This document shows positions 35,260-43,341 of a stretch of 64,000 nucleotides of DNA, in pieces; within the stretch, counting starts at the first letter, position 1; each line of letters begins with the position of its first letter. A model generated the notes under the pieces. That model was given only the letters and a program-made list of their open reading frames with translations. It made no database searches and had not been told where the DNA came from. The DNA comes from Rubrivivax sp. (lineage in GTDB: Bacteria; Pseudomonadota; Gammaproteobacteria; Burkholderiales; Burkholderiaceae_C): the NCBI GenBank assembly GCA_026125665.1, contig JAHCKS010000019.1, forward strand, positions 1 to 64,000, read 5' to 3'. Made by a program: the position numbers and the translations under genes.

Positions 35260-35774
35260 CGGCCGCCGCCGCCCCTGGCGCCCCGGCCACGCTCGACCAC
35301 GCCGGCATCGCCGCGCGCGTGCCGCACGCAGGAGCCATGTGCCTGCTCGAACAGCTGCTGCGCTGGGACACCGAGGCCGTCGAGTGCCGCGTCACGAGCC
35401 ACGCCGACCCCGCGCACCCGCTGCGCGATCGTGACGCCGACGGCACCGACCACGGCCTGCCCGGCGCCTGCGCCATCGAGTACGCGTCGCAGGCGATGGC
35501 GCTGCACGCCTCGCTCGCGTCGGCGCGTGGCGGCGCGGCCGCGCCCACGCCGGGCTTCCTGGCCAGCGCCCGCGACGTTCGGCTGCATGCCGAGCGGCTG
35601 GACACCGCGGCGGGGCCGCTCGTCGTCGCGGCGTGGCGGCTGGCCGGCGACGAACACCAGGCGCTGTACCGCTTCGAGCTGTGCGACGCCGCCGGCGACC
35701 TGCTCGTCGAAGGCCGCACGACGGTGGTGCTGAACAGCCCGCTGCCCTTGCCGGCCGCGCCGGGCCCGGCCTGA
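35256..35774 (+). CDS. 3-hydroxyacyl-ACP dehydratase-like hotdog protein (ApeP type)
   Basis: A 172-residue protein with the hotdog-dehydratase entry AARVPHAGAMCLLEQLLRWD and the central helix ACAIEYASQAMALHASL. The APE dehydratase is reported to be a heteromer of two hotdog subunits, and this one would pair with the dehydratase domain fused to the AMP ligase (inference). Overlaps the CLF-like gene by four bases and precedes the ketoreductase by 20. Confidence 0.82.
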   Translation: MTAAAAPGAPATLDHAGIAARVPHAGAMCLLEQLLRWDTEAVECRVTSHADPAHPLRDRDADGTDHGLPGACAIEYASQAMALHASLASARGGAAAPTPGFLASARDVRLHAERLDTAAGPLVVAAWRLAGDEHQALYRFELCDAAGDLLVEGRTTVVLNSPLPLPAAPGPA

Positions 35775-35794
35775 CGACCTCCCGGGATGCCGGC

Positions 35795-36583
35795 ATGGGT
35801 GCCGTGGCCGACCCGAGCACGCCGCCGCCGCGGCCATTGGCCGGCAAGCGGGCTCTCGTCACCGGCGCCAGCGGCGCCATCGGCAGCGCCATCTCGCGAC
35901 GCCTGGCCGCCGCCGGCGCCCACGTGCTGCTGCACGGCCACTCGCGGCCGCAGGCGCTGCGTGCACTCGCCGACGAGGTTGCCGCGGCCGGCGGCACGGC
36001 CGAAGCGGTGCTGTTCGACATCGCCGACGACGCGGCCGTGCGCGCCGCCTGCGAGCGGCTGCTCGCCGCCGGGCCGGTGCAGATCGTCGTCAACAACGCC
36101 GGCATCCACGACGACGCCGTCTTCCCCGGCATGCGCGCGGCGCAGTGGTACGGCGTTATCGACGTGTCGCTCAACGGCTTCTTCCGCGTCACGCAGCCGC
36201 TCGTGCTGCCGATGCTGCGCACGCGCTGGGGGCGCATCGTCAACATCAGCTCGGTGGCGGGGATCGCCGGCAACCGCGGCCAGGTGAACTACGCCGCCGC
36301 CAAGGGCGCGCTGAACAGCGCCACCAAGGCGCTGGCGCTCGAGCTCGCCAGCCGCGGCGTGACGGTGAACGCCGTGGCGCCGGGCATCATCGAGTCGCCG
36401 ATGGCGACCGGCGCCGCTGCCGGGGCCGGCGCGGCCTTCGACGCCGAGGCGATCAGGAAGCTCGTGCCGGCACAACGCGCCGGCACACCCGACGAGGTGG
36501 CGGCGCTGGTCGGGTTCCTGGCGAGCCCCGAGGCCGGCTACATCACCGGCCAGGTCATCTCGATCAACGGCGGGCTGATCTGA
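35795..36583 (+). CDS. 3-oxoacyl-ACP reductase, FabG-type SDR
   Basis: A 262-residue short-chain dehydrogenase. NADPH site TGASGAIGSAI, NNAGIHDD, catalytic Ser in IVNISSVAG, Tyr and Lys in NYAAAKGALNSATKA, and the C-terminal GYITGQVISINGGLI are all present. It reduces the beta-keto group made by the KS so that the dehydratase can introduce each double bond. ATG 35795 gives a short Pro-rich lead before the Rossmann fold. Confidence 0.92.
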   Translation: MGAVADPSTPPPRPLAGKRALVTGASGAIGSAISRRLAAAGAHVLLHGHSRPQALRALADEVAAAGGTAEAVLFDIADDAAVRAACERLLAAGPVQIVVNNAGIHDDAVFPGMRAAQWYGVIDVSLNGFFRVTQPLVLPMLRTRWGRIVNISSVAGIAGNRGQVNYAAAKGALNSATKALALELASRGVTVNAVAPGIIESPMATGAAAGAGAAFDAEAIRKLVPAQRAGTPDEVAALVGFLASPEAGYITGQVISINGGLI

Positions 36584-36623
36584 GCAGGCGCCGCCGGACG
36601 TTGCACGGGGCGCCCGCGGCACG

Positions 36624-37451
36624 ATGACGACGCAAGGAACGATGCGCCGCCGCCACCTCCTCGGCGCGCTCGCCGGCGGCCTGCTCAGCGGCGTGCCGGG
36701 CGGCTGCACGACGTGGCCGACGCCGACCGTGCCGATGCCGGTGCGCCGCATCGCCGCGCGCTGCACGGTGCGTTCGCGCTGCGTGCTGCTGCCCGGCGTG
36801 TACAGCCGGGCCGACGACTTCATCACCGAGGGTTTCATCGACGACCTGCACCGCCTGGTGCCCGGCTGCGAGGGGCTGCTCGCCGATGCGCACCTCGGCT
36901 ACTTCGTCGAGGGGGACCTGCTCCGGCGGCTGCGCGAGGACGTCGTGCGCCCGGCCGCGCCGGTGGCCGAGGCGAGCGCTGGCGCGCCGGCCGCACCGCG
37001 CCCGTGGCTGGTCGGTGTCTCGCTCGGCGGCTTCGCGGCGCTGGCCTACGCGATGCGCCACGGCGCCGAGATCGCGGGCGTGCTGGCCCTCGCGCCCTAC
37101 CTCGGCCGGCGCGAGCTGCTGCGCGACATCTCCGCCGCCGGCGGGCCGCAGGCCTGGCGCGCCCGCCCGGCCGGCGACGAACCCGCCGAGCCGCACGCGC
37201 AGATCGAGAACGAGCTGTGGCGCTGGCTGGCCCGGCCCGGCCTCGGGCACGCAGCCACTGTGCCCGTCTACCTGGGCTACGGGCGCGACGACCGTTTCGC
37301 CGAAGCGCAGCGGGTCCTGCAGTCGCTGCTGCCGGCCGGCCACACCGAGGTGGTGGAGGGTGGGCACGACTGGCCACCCTGGCGCGCCCTGTGGCGGCAC
37401 TGGCTGCAGCGCGGGGCGCTGCCCGGCACGACCTGCGCGACGCCTTCATGA
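36624..37451 (+). CDS. Alpha/beta-hydrolase lipoprotein of the polyene cluster
   Basis: A 275-residue protein with a twin-arginine-like start (MRRRHLLGALAGGLL) and a lipobox-like GGC near residue 28, so it is probably exported and lipid-anchored. The triad of a serine hydrolase is visible: Ser in VGVSLGGFAALAYA, Asp in YLGYGRDDRFAEA and His in VEGGHDWPPW. It could act as an esterase/transacylase placing or removing the polyene on a carrier outside the inner membrane; that is inference. The cluster lacks an obvious cytoplasmic thioesterase. Stop overlaps the ATG of the second KS. Confidence 0.78.
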   Translation: MTTQGTMRRRHLLGALAGGLLSGVPGGCTTWPTPTVPMPVRRIAARCTVRSRCVLLPGVYSRADDFITEGFIDDLHRLVPGCEGLLADAHLGYFVEGDLLRRLREDVVRPAAPVAEASAGAPAAPRPWLVGVSLGGFAALAYAMRHGAEIAGVLALAPYLGRRELLRDISAAGGPQAWRARPAGDEPAEPHAQIENELWRWLARPGLGHAATVPVYLGYGRDDRFAEAQRVLQSLLPAGHTEVVEGGHDWPPWRALWRHWLQRGALPGTTCATPS

Positions 37452-38743
37452 CGATGGCCTCGCTCACGGCCCCGGGCACGCCGGCAGCGGCAACGCCGGC
37501 CGGCGGCGCCACGGCGGCGCCGCCTGCGCCCATCGTACCGATCTCGGTGGCCGCCTTCAGCAGCGCCTGTGCCGCCGGCATCGGGAACGAGGCGCTGGCG
37601 GCCGCGTTGCTCGACGGCCGCACGCGGCTGGCACCAAATCACTTCGGCGAGCCCTGCCTGCAAACCTGCGTCGGAGCCGTGGCGGCGCTCGATGCCCCTG
37701 GCGCGGCGCAACGGCTGCCTGCATCGCTGGCACGCTGGGACGCACGCGCCACGCGCCTGGCCTGGCTCGGCCTCGTCGCCGATGACTTCCTGCAGGCCGC
37801 GCGCGCCGCCGTCGCGCGCTGCGGCGCGGCGCGTGTCGGTCTCGCGCTCGGCACGTCGGCGTCGACGATCGGCGTCACCGAGGCCGCGTATCGCGCGCTG
37901 GCATCCGACGGCGGCTTTCCGCCGGCGCTGCGTGACGAGCGGCTCAACACGCCACACGCCGTGGCGATGTTCGTCGCCGAGGTGCTGGGCATCGCCGGCC
38001 CGGTGGTCACCGTGTCCACGGCCTGTTCCTCCAGTGCCAAGGTCTTCGCCACCGCCGAGCGCTGGCTGCGCCTGGGACTCGTCGACGCCGTGGTGGCCGG
38101 CGGCGTCGATGCGCTCAGCCAGAGCGTGTTGTGGGGCTTCGCGTCGCTCGGCCTCGTCTCGCCGACACCCTGCCGACCGTTCGACCGCCGGCGCGACGGC
38201 ATCAGCATCGGCGAAGCGGCGGGTTTCGCGCTGCTGCAGCGCGCCGCCGACGGGCCCGTCGCGGCCGGTGCCCGGGTGCCGCGGCTGCTCGGCCACGGCG
38301 AGGCCAGCGACGCCTTCCACATGTCGAGCCCGCACCCCGAGGGCCTCGGTGCCCAGTTCGCGCTGGACGCCGCGCTGGCGCGCGCCGGCCTGGCCGGCAG
38401 CGACGTGGACTACGTGAACCTGCACGGCACGGCGAGCGCGAGGAACGACGAGGTCGAGGCCGCGCTGCTCGCGCGCCGCTACGGACCGCGCACGCTGGCC
38501 AGCGCCACCAAGGGGCTCACCGGCCACACGATGGGTGCGGCGGGCATGCTGGAGGCGGTGATCTGCCTGCTGGCGCTGCAGCAGGGCCTCGTCCCCGGCA
38601 CCACCGGCCTGGAAGAACCCGACGCCGCCGGTGACGCGCGCCTGGTGCGCGCGCCGCGCCGGCAAGCGCTGCGCACCGCGGCCAGCCACTCGTTCGGCTT
38701 CGGCGGCAGCAACGCGGTGCTCGTCTTCGGGAGGGGAGCGTGA
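37448..38743 (+). CDS. Beta-ketoacyl-ACP synthase (KS), copy 2
   Basis: A 431-residue ketosynthase with an Ala/Pro-rich lead of about 28 residues. The triad is intact: Cys193 in VSTACSSSAKVF, His326 in NLHGTASARND and His360 in KGLTGHTMGAAG. Its body is close in pattern to KS copy 1 but with many differences. One KS of the pair may do the first condensation on the aryl starter and the other the elongation; sequence alone does not say which. Coupled to a second CLF-like gene by GTGA. Confidence 0.92.
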   Translation: MTMASLTAPGTPAAATPAGGATAAPPAPIVPISVAAFSSACAAGIGNEALAAALLDGRTRLAPNHFGEPCLQTCVGAVAALDAPGAAQRLPASLARWDARATRLAWLGLVADDFLQAARAAVARCGAARVGLALGTSASTIGVTEAAYRALASDGGFPPALRDERLNTPHAVAMFVAEVLGIAGPVVTVSTACSSSAKVFATAERWLRLGLVDAVVAGGVDALSQSVLWGFASLGLVSPTPCRPFDRRRDGISIGEAAGFALLQRAADGPVAAGARVPRLLGHGEASDAFHMSSPHPEGLGAQFALDAALARAGLAGSDVDYVNLHGTASARNDEVEAALLARRYGPRTLASATKGLTGHTMGAAGMLEAVICLLALQQGLVPGTTGLEEPDAAGDARLVRAPRRQALRTAASHSFGFGGSNAVLVFGRGA

Positions 38744-39567
38744 CCGCCCCGCAGGTCGCGTTCATCGAGGGCATCGCGCTGTGGTCCCCCGCGTGGCCCG
38801 GCTGGGACGCGGCGGCGCCGGCCCTGCGCGGCGAGGGGGTCCCTTCCGGCGCGCCGCCGCATGCGCCGGCGCGCGCGGCGCCGGCCGGCCTGCCGGCGAA
38901 CGAGCGGCGCCGCGCACCGGACTCGGTGCTCGTGGCCCTGCAGGTGGCCGAGCAGGCGGTGGCGATGTCGGGCCGGGCGGCGGCCGGACTGGCGAGCGTC
39001 TTCACGTCGGCGCACGGCGACCTGCCGATCGTCGACGCGCTGGCGCGCACGCTCGCCGGCGACCCCCGCCTGCTGTCGCCGACCCGTTTCCATCACTCGG
39101 TGCACAACGCGCCCTCGGGTTACTGGGCCATGGCCAGCGGCAGCCATGCCGCGGGCACGGCGCTCGCCGCCTTCGACCACAGCTTCGGCGCCGGGCTGCT
39201 GGAGGCCCTGGTGCAGGTGACCAGCGACGGGCAGCCGGTGCTGCTGGCCGGTTGCGACACCGAAGCCCGCGGCCCGCTCGCCTCGGTGAACACGAGCCGC
39301 GGCCTGCTCGGTGCAGCGCTGGTGCTCGCGCCGCACGCCGGCGCGACCAGCCGCTTCGCGTTGGGCTGGGACGTGGCGGCGGCCGCGCCGCCTGCATCGC
39401 CCGCCCGTGACGGCCCGTTCGCCGAGGCGCCGGCCGCCAACGCGCTGGCCGACGCGCTGCCGCTCTTCGCCGCGCTGGCCCGGGGTGGCGCGGCCACCCT
39501 GGCGCTGCGCTGCGGCCCAGGAACGGCGTTGCGCCTCACGCTGCAACCCTGCGTGCCTTCGGGCTGA
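38740..39567 (+). CDS. Chain-length-factor-like protein (ketoacyl-synt_2 type), copy 2
   Basis: A 275-residue relative of the protein at 34369: LPANERRRAPDS, VFTSAHGDLPIVDAL, FHHSVHNAPSGYWAMASGS and FDHSFGAGLLEAL align with it, and again there is no active-site Cys. It is expected to be the non-catalytic partner of KS copy 2. Start GTG 38740 overlaps the KS stop. Confidence 0.83.
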   Translation: MTAPQVAFIEGIALWSPAWPGWDAAAPALRGEGVPSGAPPHAPARAAPAGLPANERRRAPDSVLVALQVAEQAVAMSGRAAAGLASVFTSAHGDLPIVDALARTLAGDPRLLSPTRFHHSVHNAPSGYWAMASGSHAAGTALAAFDHSFGAGLLEALVQVTSDGQPVLLAGCDTEARGPLASVNTSRGLLGAALVLAPHAGATSRFALGWDVAAAAPPASPARDGPFAEAPAANALADALPLFAALARGGAATLALRCGPGTALRLTLQPCVPSG

Positions 39568-39651
39568 ACGGGCCGATGGCCCGGAGCGGCCGAGCGCTTG
39601 CGGCATCATCGTCGCATCGAAGCGCGGCGACGGTCCGGAGGGGACGGGCAG

Positions 39652-41340
39652 ATGCACGGTGGCACGCAGCACGGAGACAGGCACGACGTGCTGGTCATGG
39701 GGGGCGGTCTCGCCGGCCTGTCGCTGGCACTGCAGCTGCGCCGACGCTTCCCCGACATCGACGTGCTCGTGCTCGAGCGCCGGCGCCACCCGCTGCCCGC
39801 GGCGCGGCACAAGGTCGGCGAGAGCACGGTGGAGATCGGCGCCCACTACTTCGCCGAGGTGCTGGGTCTGCAGGAGCACCTGCAGCGCTCGCAGCTGAAG
39901 AAGTTCGGCTTCCGCTTCTTCTTCAGCGAGGGGCGTCGCGACCTGGCCAGGGTGGTGGAGCTCGGCGCGAGCCGGCCGCTGCCCTTCGGCAGCTACCAGA
40001 TCGACCGCGGCCTGTTCGAGAACTTCCTCGCCGAGGAAGCACGGCGGCGCGGCGTGTGCTTCGTCGACGGCGCGCTGATCCGCGAGGTGGCCCTCGGCCG
40101 CGACGGGGCACCGCACGAGGTGCAGTGGCACCGTGCGACGGACGAGATGCCCGGCGACGCACCGCAGGTGAGCCGCGCCCGCTGGCTCGTCGACGCCTGC
40201 GGCCGCGCCGGGCTGCTGAAGCGCCAGCTCGGCCTGGCCCGCGAGAACGCGCACGGCGCGCACGCCGTGTGGTTCCGCGTCGCGCGCCGCATCGAGATCG
40301 ACCGCTGGAGCGACGACGCCGCGTGGCGCACGCGCACCGTGACGCCGACGCGGTGGCTGTCCACCAACCACATGGTCGGTGCCGGCTACTGGGTGTGGCT
40401 GATCCCGCTCGCCTCCGGGTCGCACTCGGTAGGCATCGTCGCCGACCCGCGCTTCCACCCGCTGGAGCGCATGAACACCTTCGAGCGTGCGATGGAGTGG
40501 CTGCGCGAGTTCCAGCCGCTGGTCTTCGACGATCTCGACCCGCACCGCCACACGCTGCAGGACTTCCTGTTCCTGCGCCGTTTCAGCCACGACTGCGCCC
40601 AGGTGTTCTCGGCCGATCGCTGGGCGCTGGCCGGCGAGGCCGGGCGCTTCCTCGACCCGTTCTATTCGCCGGGCAGCGACTTCATCGGCATCGGCAACAC
40701 CTACATCACCGAGCTCGTGGCCCGCGACCGCGCCGGCCAGCCGCTCGCGGCCCACGCGCAGATCTACGAGCAGATCTTCAGGAGCTTCTACGAGAGCACG
40801 CTGGCGCTGTACACCGACCAGTACGGCATCTTCGGCGACGCCGAGGTGCTGCCGGCCAAGGTGCTGTGGGACTACACGTACTACTGGAGCGTGCTGGCGC
40901 AGTTCGCCTGCCAGAGGCGGCTTGCCGACCTCGCGACGTTCAGCCACCAGCGCGAGGCGCTGGCGCGCTGCCAGCAGCTCAACCTGCACGTGCAGGCGCT
41001 GTTGCGCGAGTGGTCGCGCCGGCGCGGCTGGGGCCGCGAGGCATCCGCACGCGCTGCGCCGGTGATGCTCGACCAGGCCTCGGTGCCGTGGTTCGTGGAG
41101 CTCAACCGCGGCCTCGCGGACCCGCTGCCCGATGCCGCGTTCCGCGAGCGCATTGCCGAGGGCGCGCGGCGGCTGCAGGCGCTGGCTGGGCAGTTGCTCG
41201 AGCGCGCCGAGGGTGAGTCGGCCGAGGTAGCGGGAAGCGCCGAGGCGGGCGCATTGCGCGACCTGCTCGCCGCGTGCCCGCCGGCAGGCGTTCACTCGCC
41301 GCTGCTCTTCGAGCGACTGCGCGAAGTGGCTGAGGCCTGA
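39652..41340 (+). CDS. Flavin-dependent halogenase-like oxidoreductase, copy 1
   Basis: A 562-residue FAD enzyme of the tryptophan-halogenase superfamily. The dinucleotide site VMGGGLAGLSLALQL (15-29) and HKVGESTVEIG (53-63) open the protein; Lys83/Lys84 in QLKKFGFRFF lie about 66 residues after the GGG, near where halogenases keep their catalytic Lys; and YWVWLIPLASG contains WxWxIP (Trp247-Pro252), the motif associated with halogenases that suppresses monooxygenation. FLDPFYSPGSDFIGIGN is the second FAD block. Halogenation or hydroxylation of the aryl head is likely. GGAGGGG precedes ATG 39652. Last gene of the plus arm. Confidence 0.82.
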   Translation: MHGGTQHGDRHDVLVMGGGLAGLSLALQLRRRFPDIDVLVLERRRHPLPAARHKVGESTVEIGAHYFAEVLGLQEHLQRSQLKKFGFRFFFSEGRRDLARVVELGASRPLPFGSYQIDRGLFENFLAEEARRRGVCFVDGALIREVALGRDGAPHEVQWHRATDEMPGDAPQVSRARWLVDACGRAGLLKRQLGLARENAHGAHAVWFRVARRIEIDRWSDDAAWRTRTVTPTRWLSTNHMVGAGYWVWLIPLASGSHSVGIVADPRFHPLERMNTFERAMEWLREFQPLVFDDLDPHRHTLQDFLFLRRFSHDCAQVFSADRWALAGEAGRFLDPFYSPGSDFIGIGNTYITELVARDRAGQPLAAHAQIYEQIFRSFYESTLALYTDQYGIFGDAEVLPAKVLWDYTYYWSVLAQFACQRRLADLATFSHQREALARCQQLNLHVQALLREWSRRRGWGREASARAAPVMLDQASVPWFVELNRGLADPLPDAAFRERIAEGARRLQALAGQLLERAEGESAEVAGSAEAGALRDLLAACPPAGVHSPLLFERLREVAEA

Positions 41341-41370
41341 TCGGCGCGACGACCTGGGAAGGTCGCGGCG

Positions 41371-41484
41371 CGCCAAGGCCGCCGGGTGGTCGGCTCCGCG
41401 AATGTCTCTTCGAGCGGCCCAGCTTCGCTGGTCCCCTCGATGCCCCCTTGACTTCGCTGCGCCGACCACCCGGCGTCCTTGGCG
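41371..41484. repeat. Stem-loop repeat unit A
   Basis: A 23-base arm at 41371-41393 pairs with 41462-41484 with a single mismatch (CGCCAAGG ... CCTTGGCG at the tips). The 68-base loop holds CCCAGCTTCGCTGG, itself a small hairpin. The loop is a near-copy, in the opposite orientation, of the loop of unit B just downstream. Lies in the 389-bp space between the convergent arms of the polyene cluster, where no gene is seen. Confidence 0.75.
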
Positions 41485-41526
41485 TGGCACCGTGGTCTGT
41501 CTTCGATGGGTGGGACGCCACTGCGC

Positions 41527-41653
41527 GTGCCGGATCGGGACGGTGGGGTGCCCTGCGCAGTGAAATCAAGGGGCATTGGGGGGACCAGCGAAGCTGGGCC
41601 GCCCAAAGAGGACATTCACGGAGCAGGGCACCCCGCCGGCCCGATCCCGCCAC
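41527..41653. repeat. Stem-loop repeat unit B, inverted relative to unit A
   Basis: Arms at 41527-41556 and 41623-41653 pair over about 30 bases with a few mismatches; the inner GGGGTGCCCTGC/GCAGGGCACCCC part is perfect. The 66-base loop contains CCAGCGAAGCTGGG, the reverse complement of the unit A core, and flanking similarity extends across most of the loop. Together A and B look like a REP/BIME-style pair or a non-autonomous mobile repeat, and may also terminate both converging transcripts. Confidence 0.72.
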
Positions 41654-41729
41654 TGCCATCGGAGTGCAACCTCACCGGAACGAGTCCCGACCGACCGATC
41701 GGTCGCGAAGCGGGGCGAGCGCCCGAAGC

Positions 41730-42512
41730 TCAGGCCTGGTACGGCGGCCGCCGCGCGAGCCTTCGCCACAGCAACAGCGGCAGCCGCACGAGGAACTCGA
41801 GCATGAGCCGCGTGTGCATCCACGTCAGCAGCACGTTGTCGCGCCCGTAGCGGAAGTGCGAGACGCCGCCTTCCTCGGGCCGCAGGTACTTCACCGGCGC
41901 GTCGAGGTTGACCGGCTTGACGCCGCGCCAGGCCAGGCGCACGGCCGCTTCGGTGTCGAAGTCGAAGCGGCGCATCCACGGCTGCCCGTGCATCACCGCG
42001 GCCAGCGCGGCCACCGGGTAGACGCGGAAGCCGTACAGCGAATCGCCGATGCCGGCGTTCAGCGTCTCGAGGTTGGCCCAGGCGTTGGAGATGCGCCGGC
42101 CGCGCACGCGCAGCAGCGGCGCGCTGGCATCGAACACCGGGCGGCCGAGCACCATCGTCTCCGGCCGCGCCATCGACGCCTGCATGAACGCGGGGATCAG
42201 CTGCGCCGGGTGCTGGCCATCGGAGTCCATCGTCAGCACATGCGTGAAGCCCGCGCGCTCGGCCTGCTCGAGGCCGTGCAGCACGGCGGCGCCCTTGCCG
42301 CGGTTGCGCGGCAGCACCCACACGCGCAGGCCGGCGTCGGCGGCAGCCATGCGCTGCAGGCCCTCGGCGGTGCCGTCGGTGCTGCCGTCCACCACCACCC
42401 ACACCGGGCACCATTGCGCGCGTGCCGCGGCCACCGTCTCGTAGACCTTGGGGCCGGTGTCGAAGCTCGGAATCAGCACCAGGTGCGTGGCCGAAGGCTC
42501 CGCGGCGCTCAC
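41730..42512 (-). CDS. Family 2 glycosyltransferase
   Basis: A 260-residue GT-A fold enzyme of the dolichyl-phosphate-mannose-synthase-like group. HLVLIPSFDTGPKVYET, VWVVVDGSTDGTAEGL, NRGKGAAVLHGL and the metal-binding DSDG of VLTMDSDGQHP are all present; a C-terminal amphipathic segment (LTWMHTRLMLEFLVRLPLLLWRR) may bind membrane. It probably glycosylates the polyene lipid or its carrier. GTG 42512 overlaps the acyltransferase stop. In some APE clusters a similar glycosyltransferase and acyltransferase are fused; here they are separate. Confidence 0.88.
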   Translation of the reverse strand: MSAAEPSATHLVLIPSFDTGPKVYETVAAARAQWCPVWVVVDGSTDGTAEGLQRMAAADAGLRVWVLPRNRGKGAAVLHGLEQAERAGFTHVLTMDSDGQHPAQLIPAFMQASMARPETMVLGRPVFDASAPLLRVRGRRISNAWANLETLNAGIGDSLYGFRVYPVAALAAVMHGQPWMRRFDFDTEAAVRLAWRGVKPVNLDAPVKYLRPEEGGVSHFRYGRDNVLLTWMHTRLMLEFLVRLPLLLWRRLARRPPYQA

Positions 42513-43312
42513 GGCGTCTCCTTGCGCGCTTCCAGGGAGGCGTCCCTTGCCTGCGGCGGCACGACGACGCCGGCGGCGAAGCAGGCCTCGATCTCGCGCG
42601 TCAGCGCCTCGTGGTCGGCTTGTGCCGCGAAACGCTGCCCCAGCCGCACGGAGAACCGGATCGGCAGCGGCGGCAGCCGCCACAGCGGCCAGCCCTTGCC
42701 GAGGTAGGGCGAGTGCGTGTCGATGAAGACGGCCTGGATCGGCGCCCTGGCGTGCTTGGCGATGAGCGCGAAGCCGGGCTGGAAGGGGTTCACCGGCGCG
42801 CGCGTCGTGCGCGTGCCCTCGGGGAACATGACGAGCTGGCCGCCTTCGCGCAGGTCGGCCACGGCCCGCTTGACCATGCCGTGGGCCGAGTCGTTCGGGA
42901 TGTAGCGCGCCAGCAGCGCCCCGGCGGCGAGGAAGGGGTTGCGCATCAGGCTCGCCTTCATCACGCAGGCGCTGCGTGGCAGTCGCGCCACCAGCAGCAT
43001 CGCGTCCAGCAGGCTCGGATGGTTGGCGACGATGACGAGGCCGGGCTCGTCGCGCAGCGCGTCGAGCACCTCGGCGTCGAGCTGCAGCAGCCCGAAGGGC
43101 CGCGTGAAGCGCCAGTAGCCGCGGTAGCCGCGGGCAATGGCGGCGCGCCCGAGCCGGCGGCCGGTGGCGCGCGGCAGCAGCGGGTACAGCACGAACGCCA
43201 CGAGGTTGAAGACGATCGAGGCCAGCGCCAGCGCCAGCAGCTGCACCTGCAACGCCAGCCACGCCAGCGGCCTGAGCAGCAGCGGCGGCGACGTCGGCTC
43301 GTGCGTGCCCAC
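42509..43312 (-). CDS. LPLAT/PlsC-like 1-acyl-glycerol-3-phosphate acyltransferase
   Basis: A 267-residue membrane acyltransferase. After an N-terminal hydrophobic stretch (LALQVQLLALALASIVFNLVAFVLY) come the HX4D motif in VIVANHPSLLDAMLL and the FPEGTRTT glycerol-phosphate-binding motif. GTG 43312 has GGAGGC about 9 bases upstream. Coupled by GTGA with the glycosyltransferase, it probably adds an acyl chain (possibly the aryl polyene) to a glycolipid head group. Confidence 0.87.
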   Translation of the reverse strand: MGTHEPTSPPLLLRPLAWLALQVQLLALALASIVFNLVAFVLYPLLPRATGRRLGRAAIARGYRGYWRFTRPFGLLQLDAEVLDALRDEPGLVIVANHPSLLDAMLLVARLPRSACVMKASLMRNPFLAAGALLARYIPNDSAHGMVKRAVADLREGGQLVMFPEGTRTTRAPVNPFQPGFALIAKHARAPIQAVFIDTHSPYLGKGWPLWRLPPLPIRFSVRLGQRFAAQADHEALTREIEACFAAGVVVPPQARDASLEARKETP

Positions 43313-43341
43313 CGTGCCTGCCTCCGGGACGCCCCGCGTGC

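Noticed and set aside
38479..41490. A 1003-codon minus-strand frame under the second CLF-like and first halogenase-like genes
   Set aside because: Low-complexity Arg-rich translation and no family features; shadow of the plus-strand genes.
41448..41729. Short open frames across the stem-loop repeats as genes
   Set aside because: They run through inverted-repeat DNA on both strands and have no start signals or protein-like composition.
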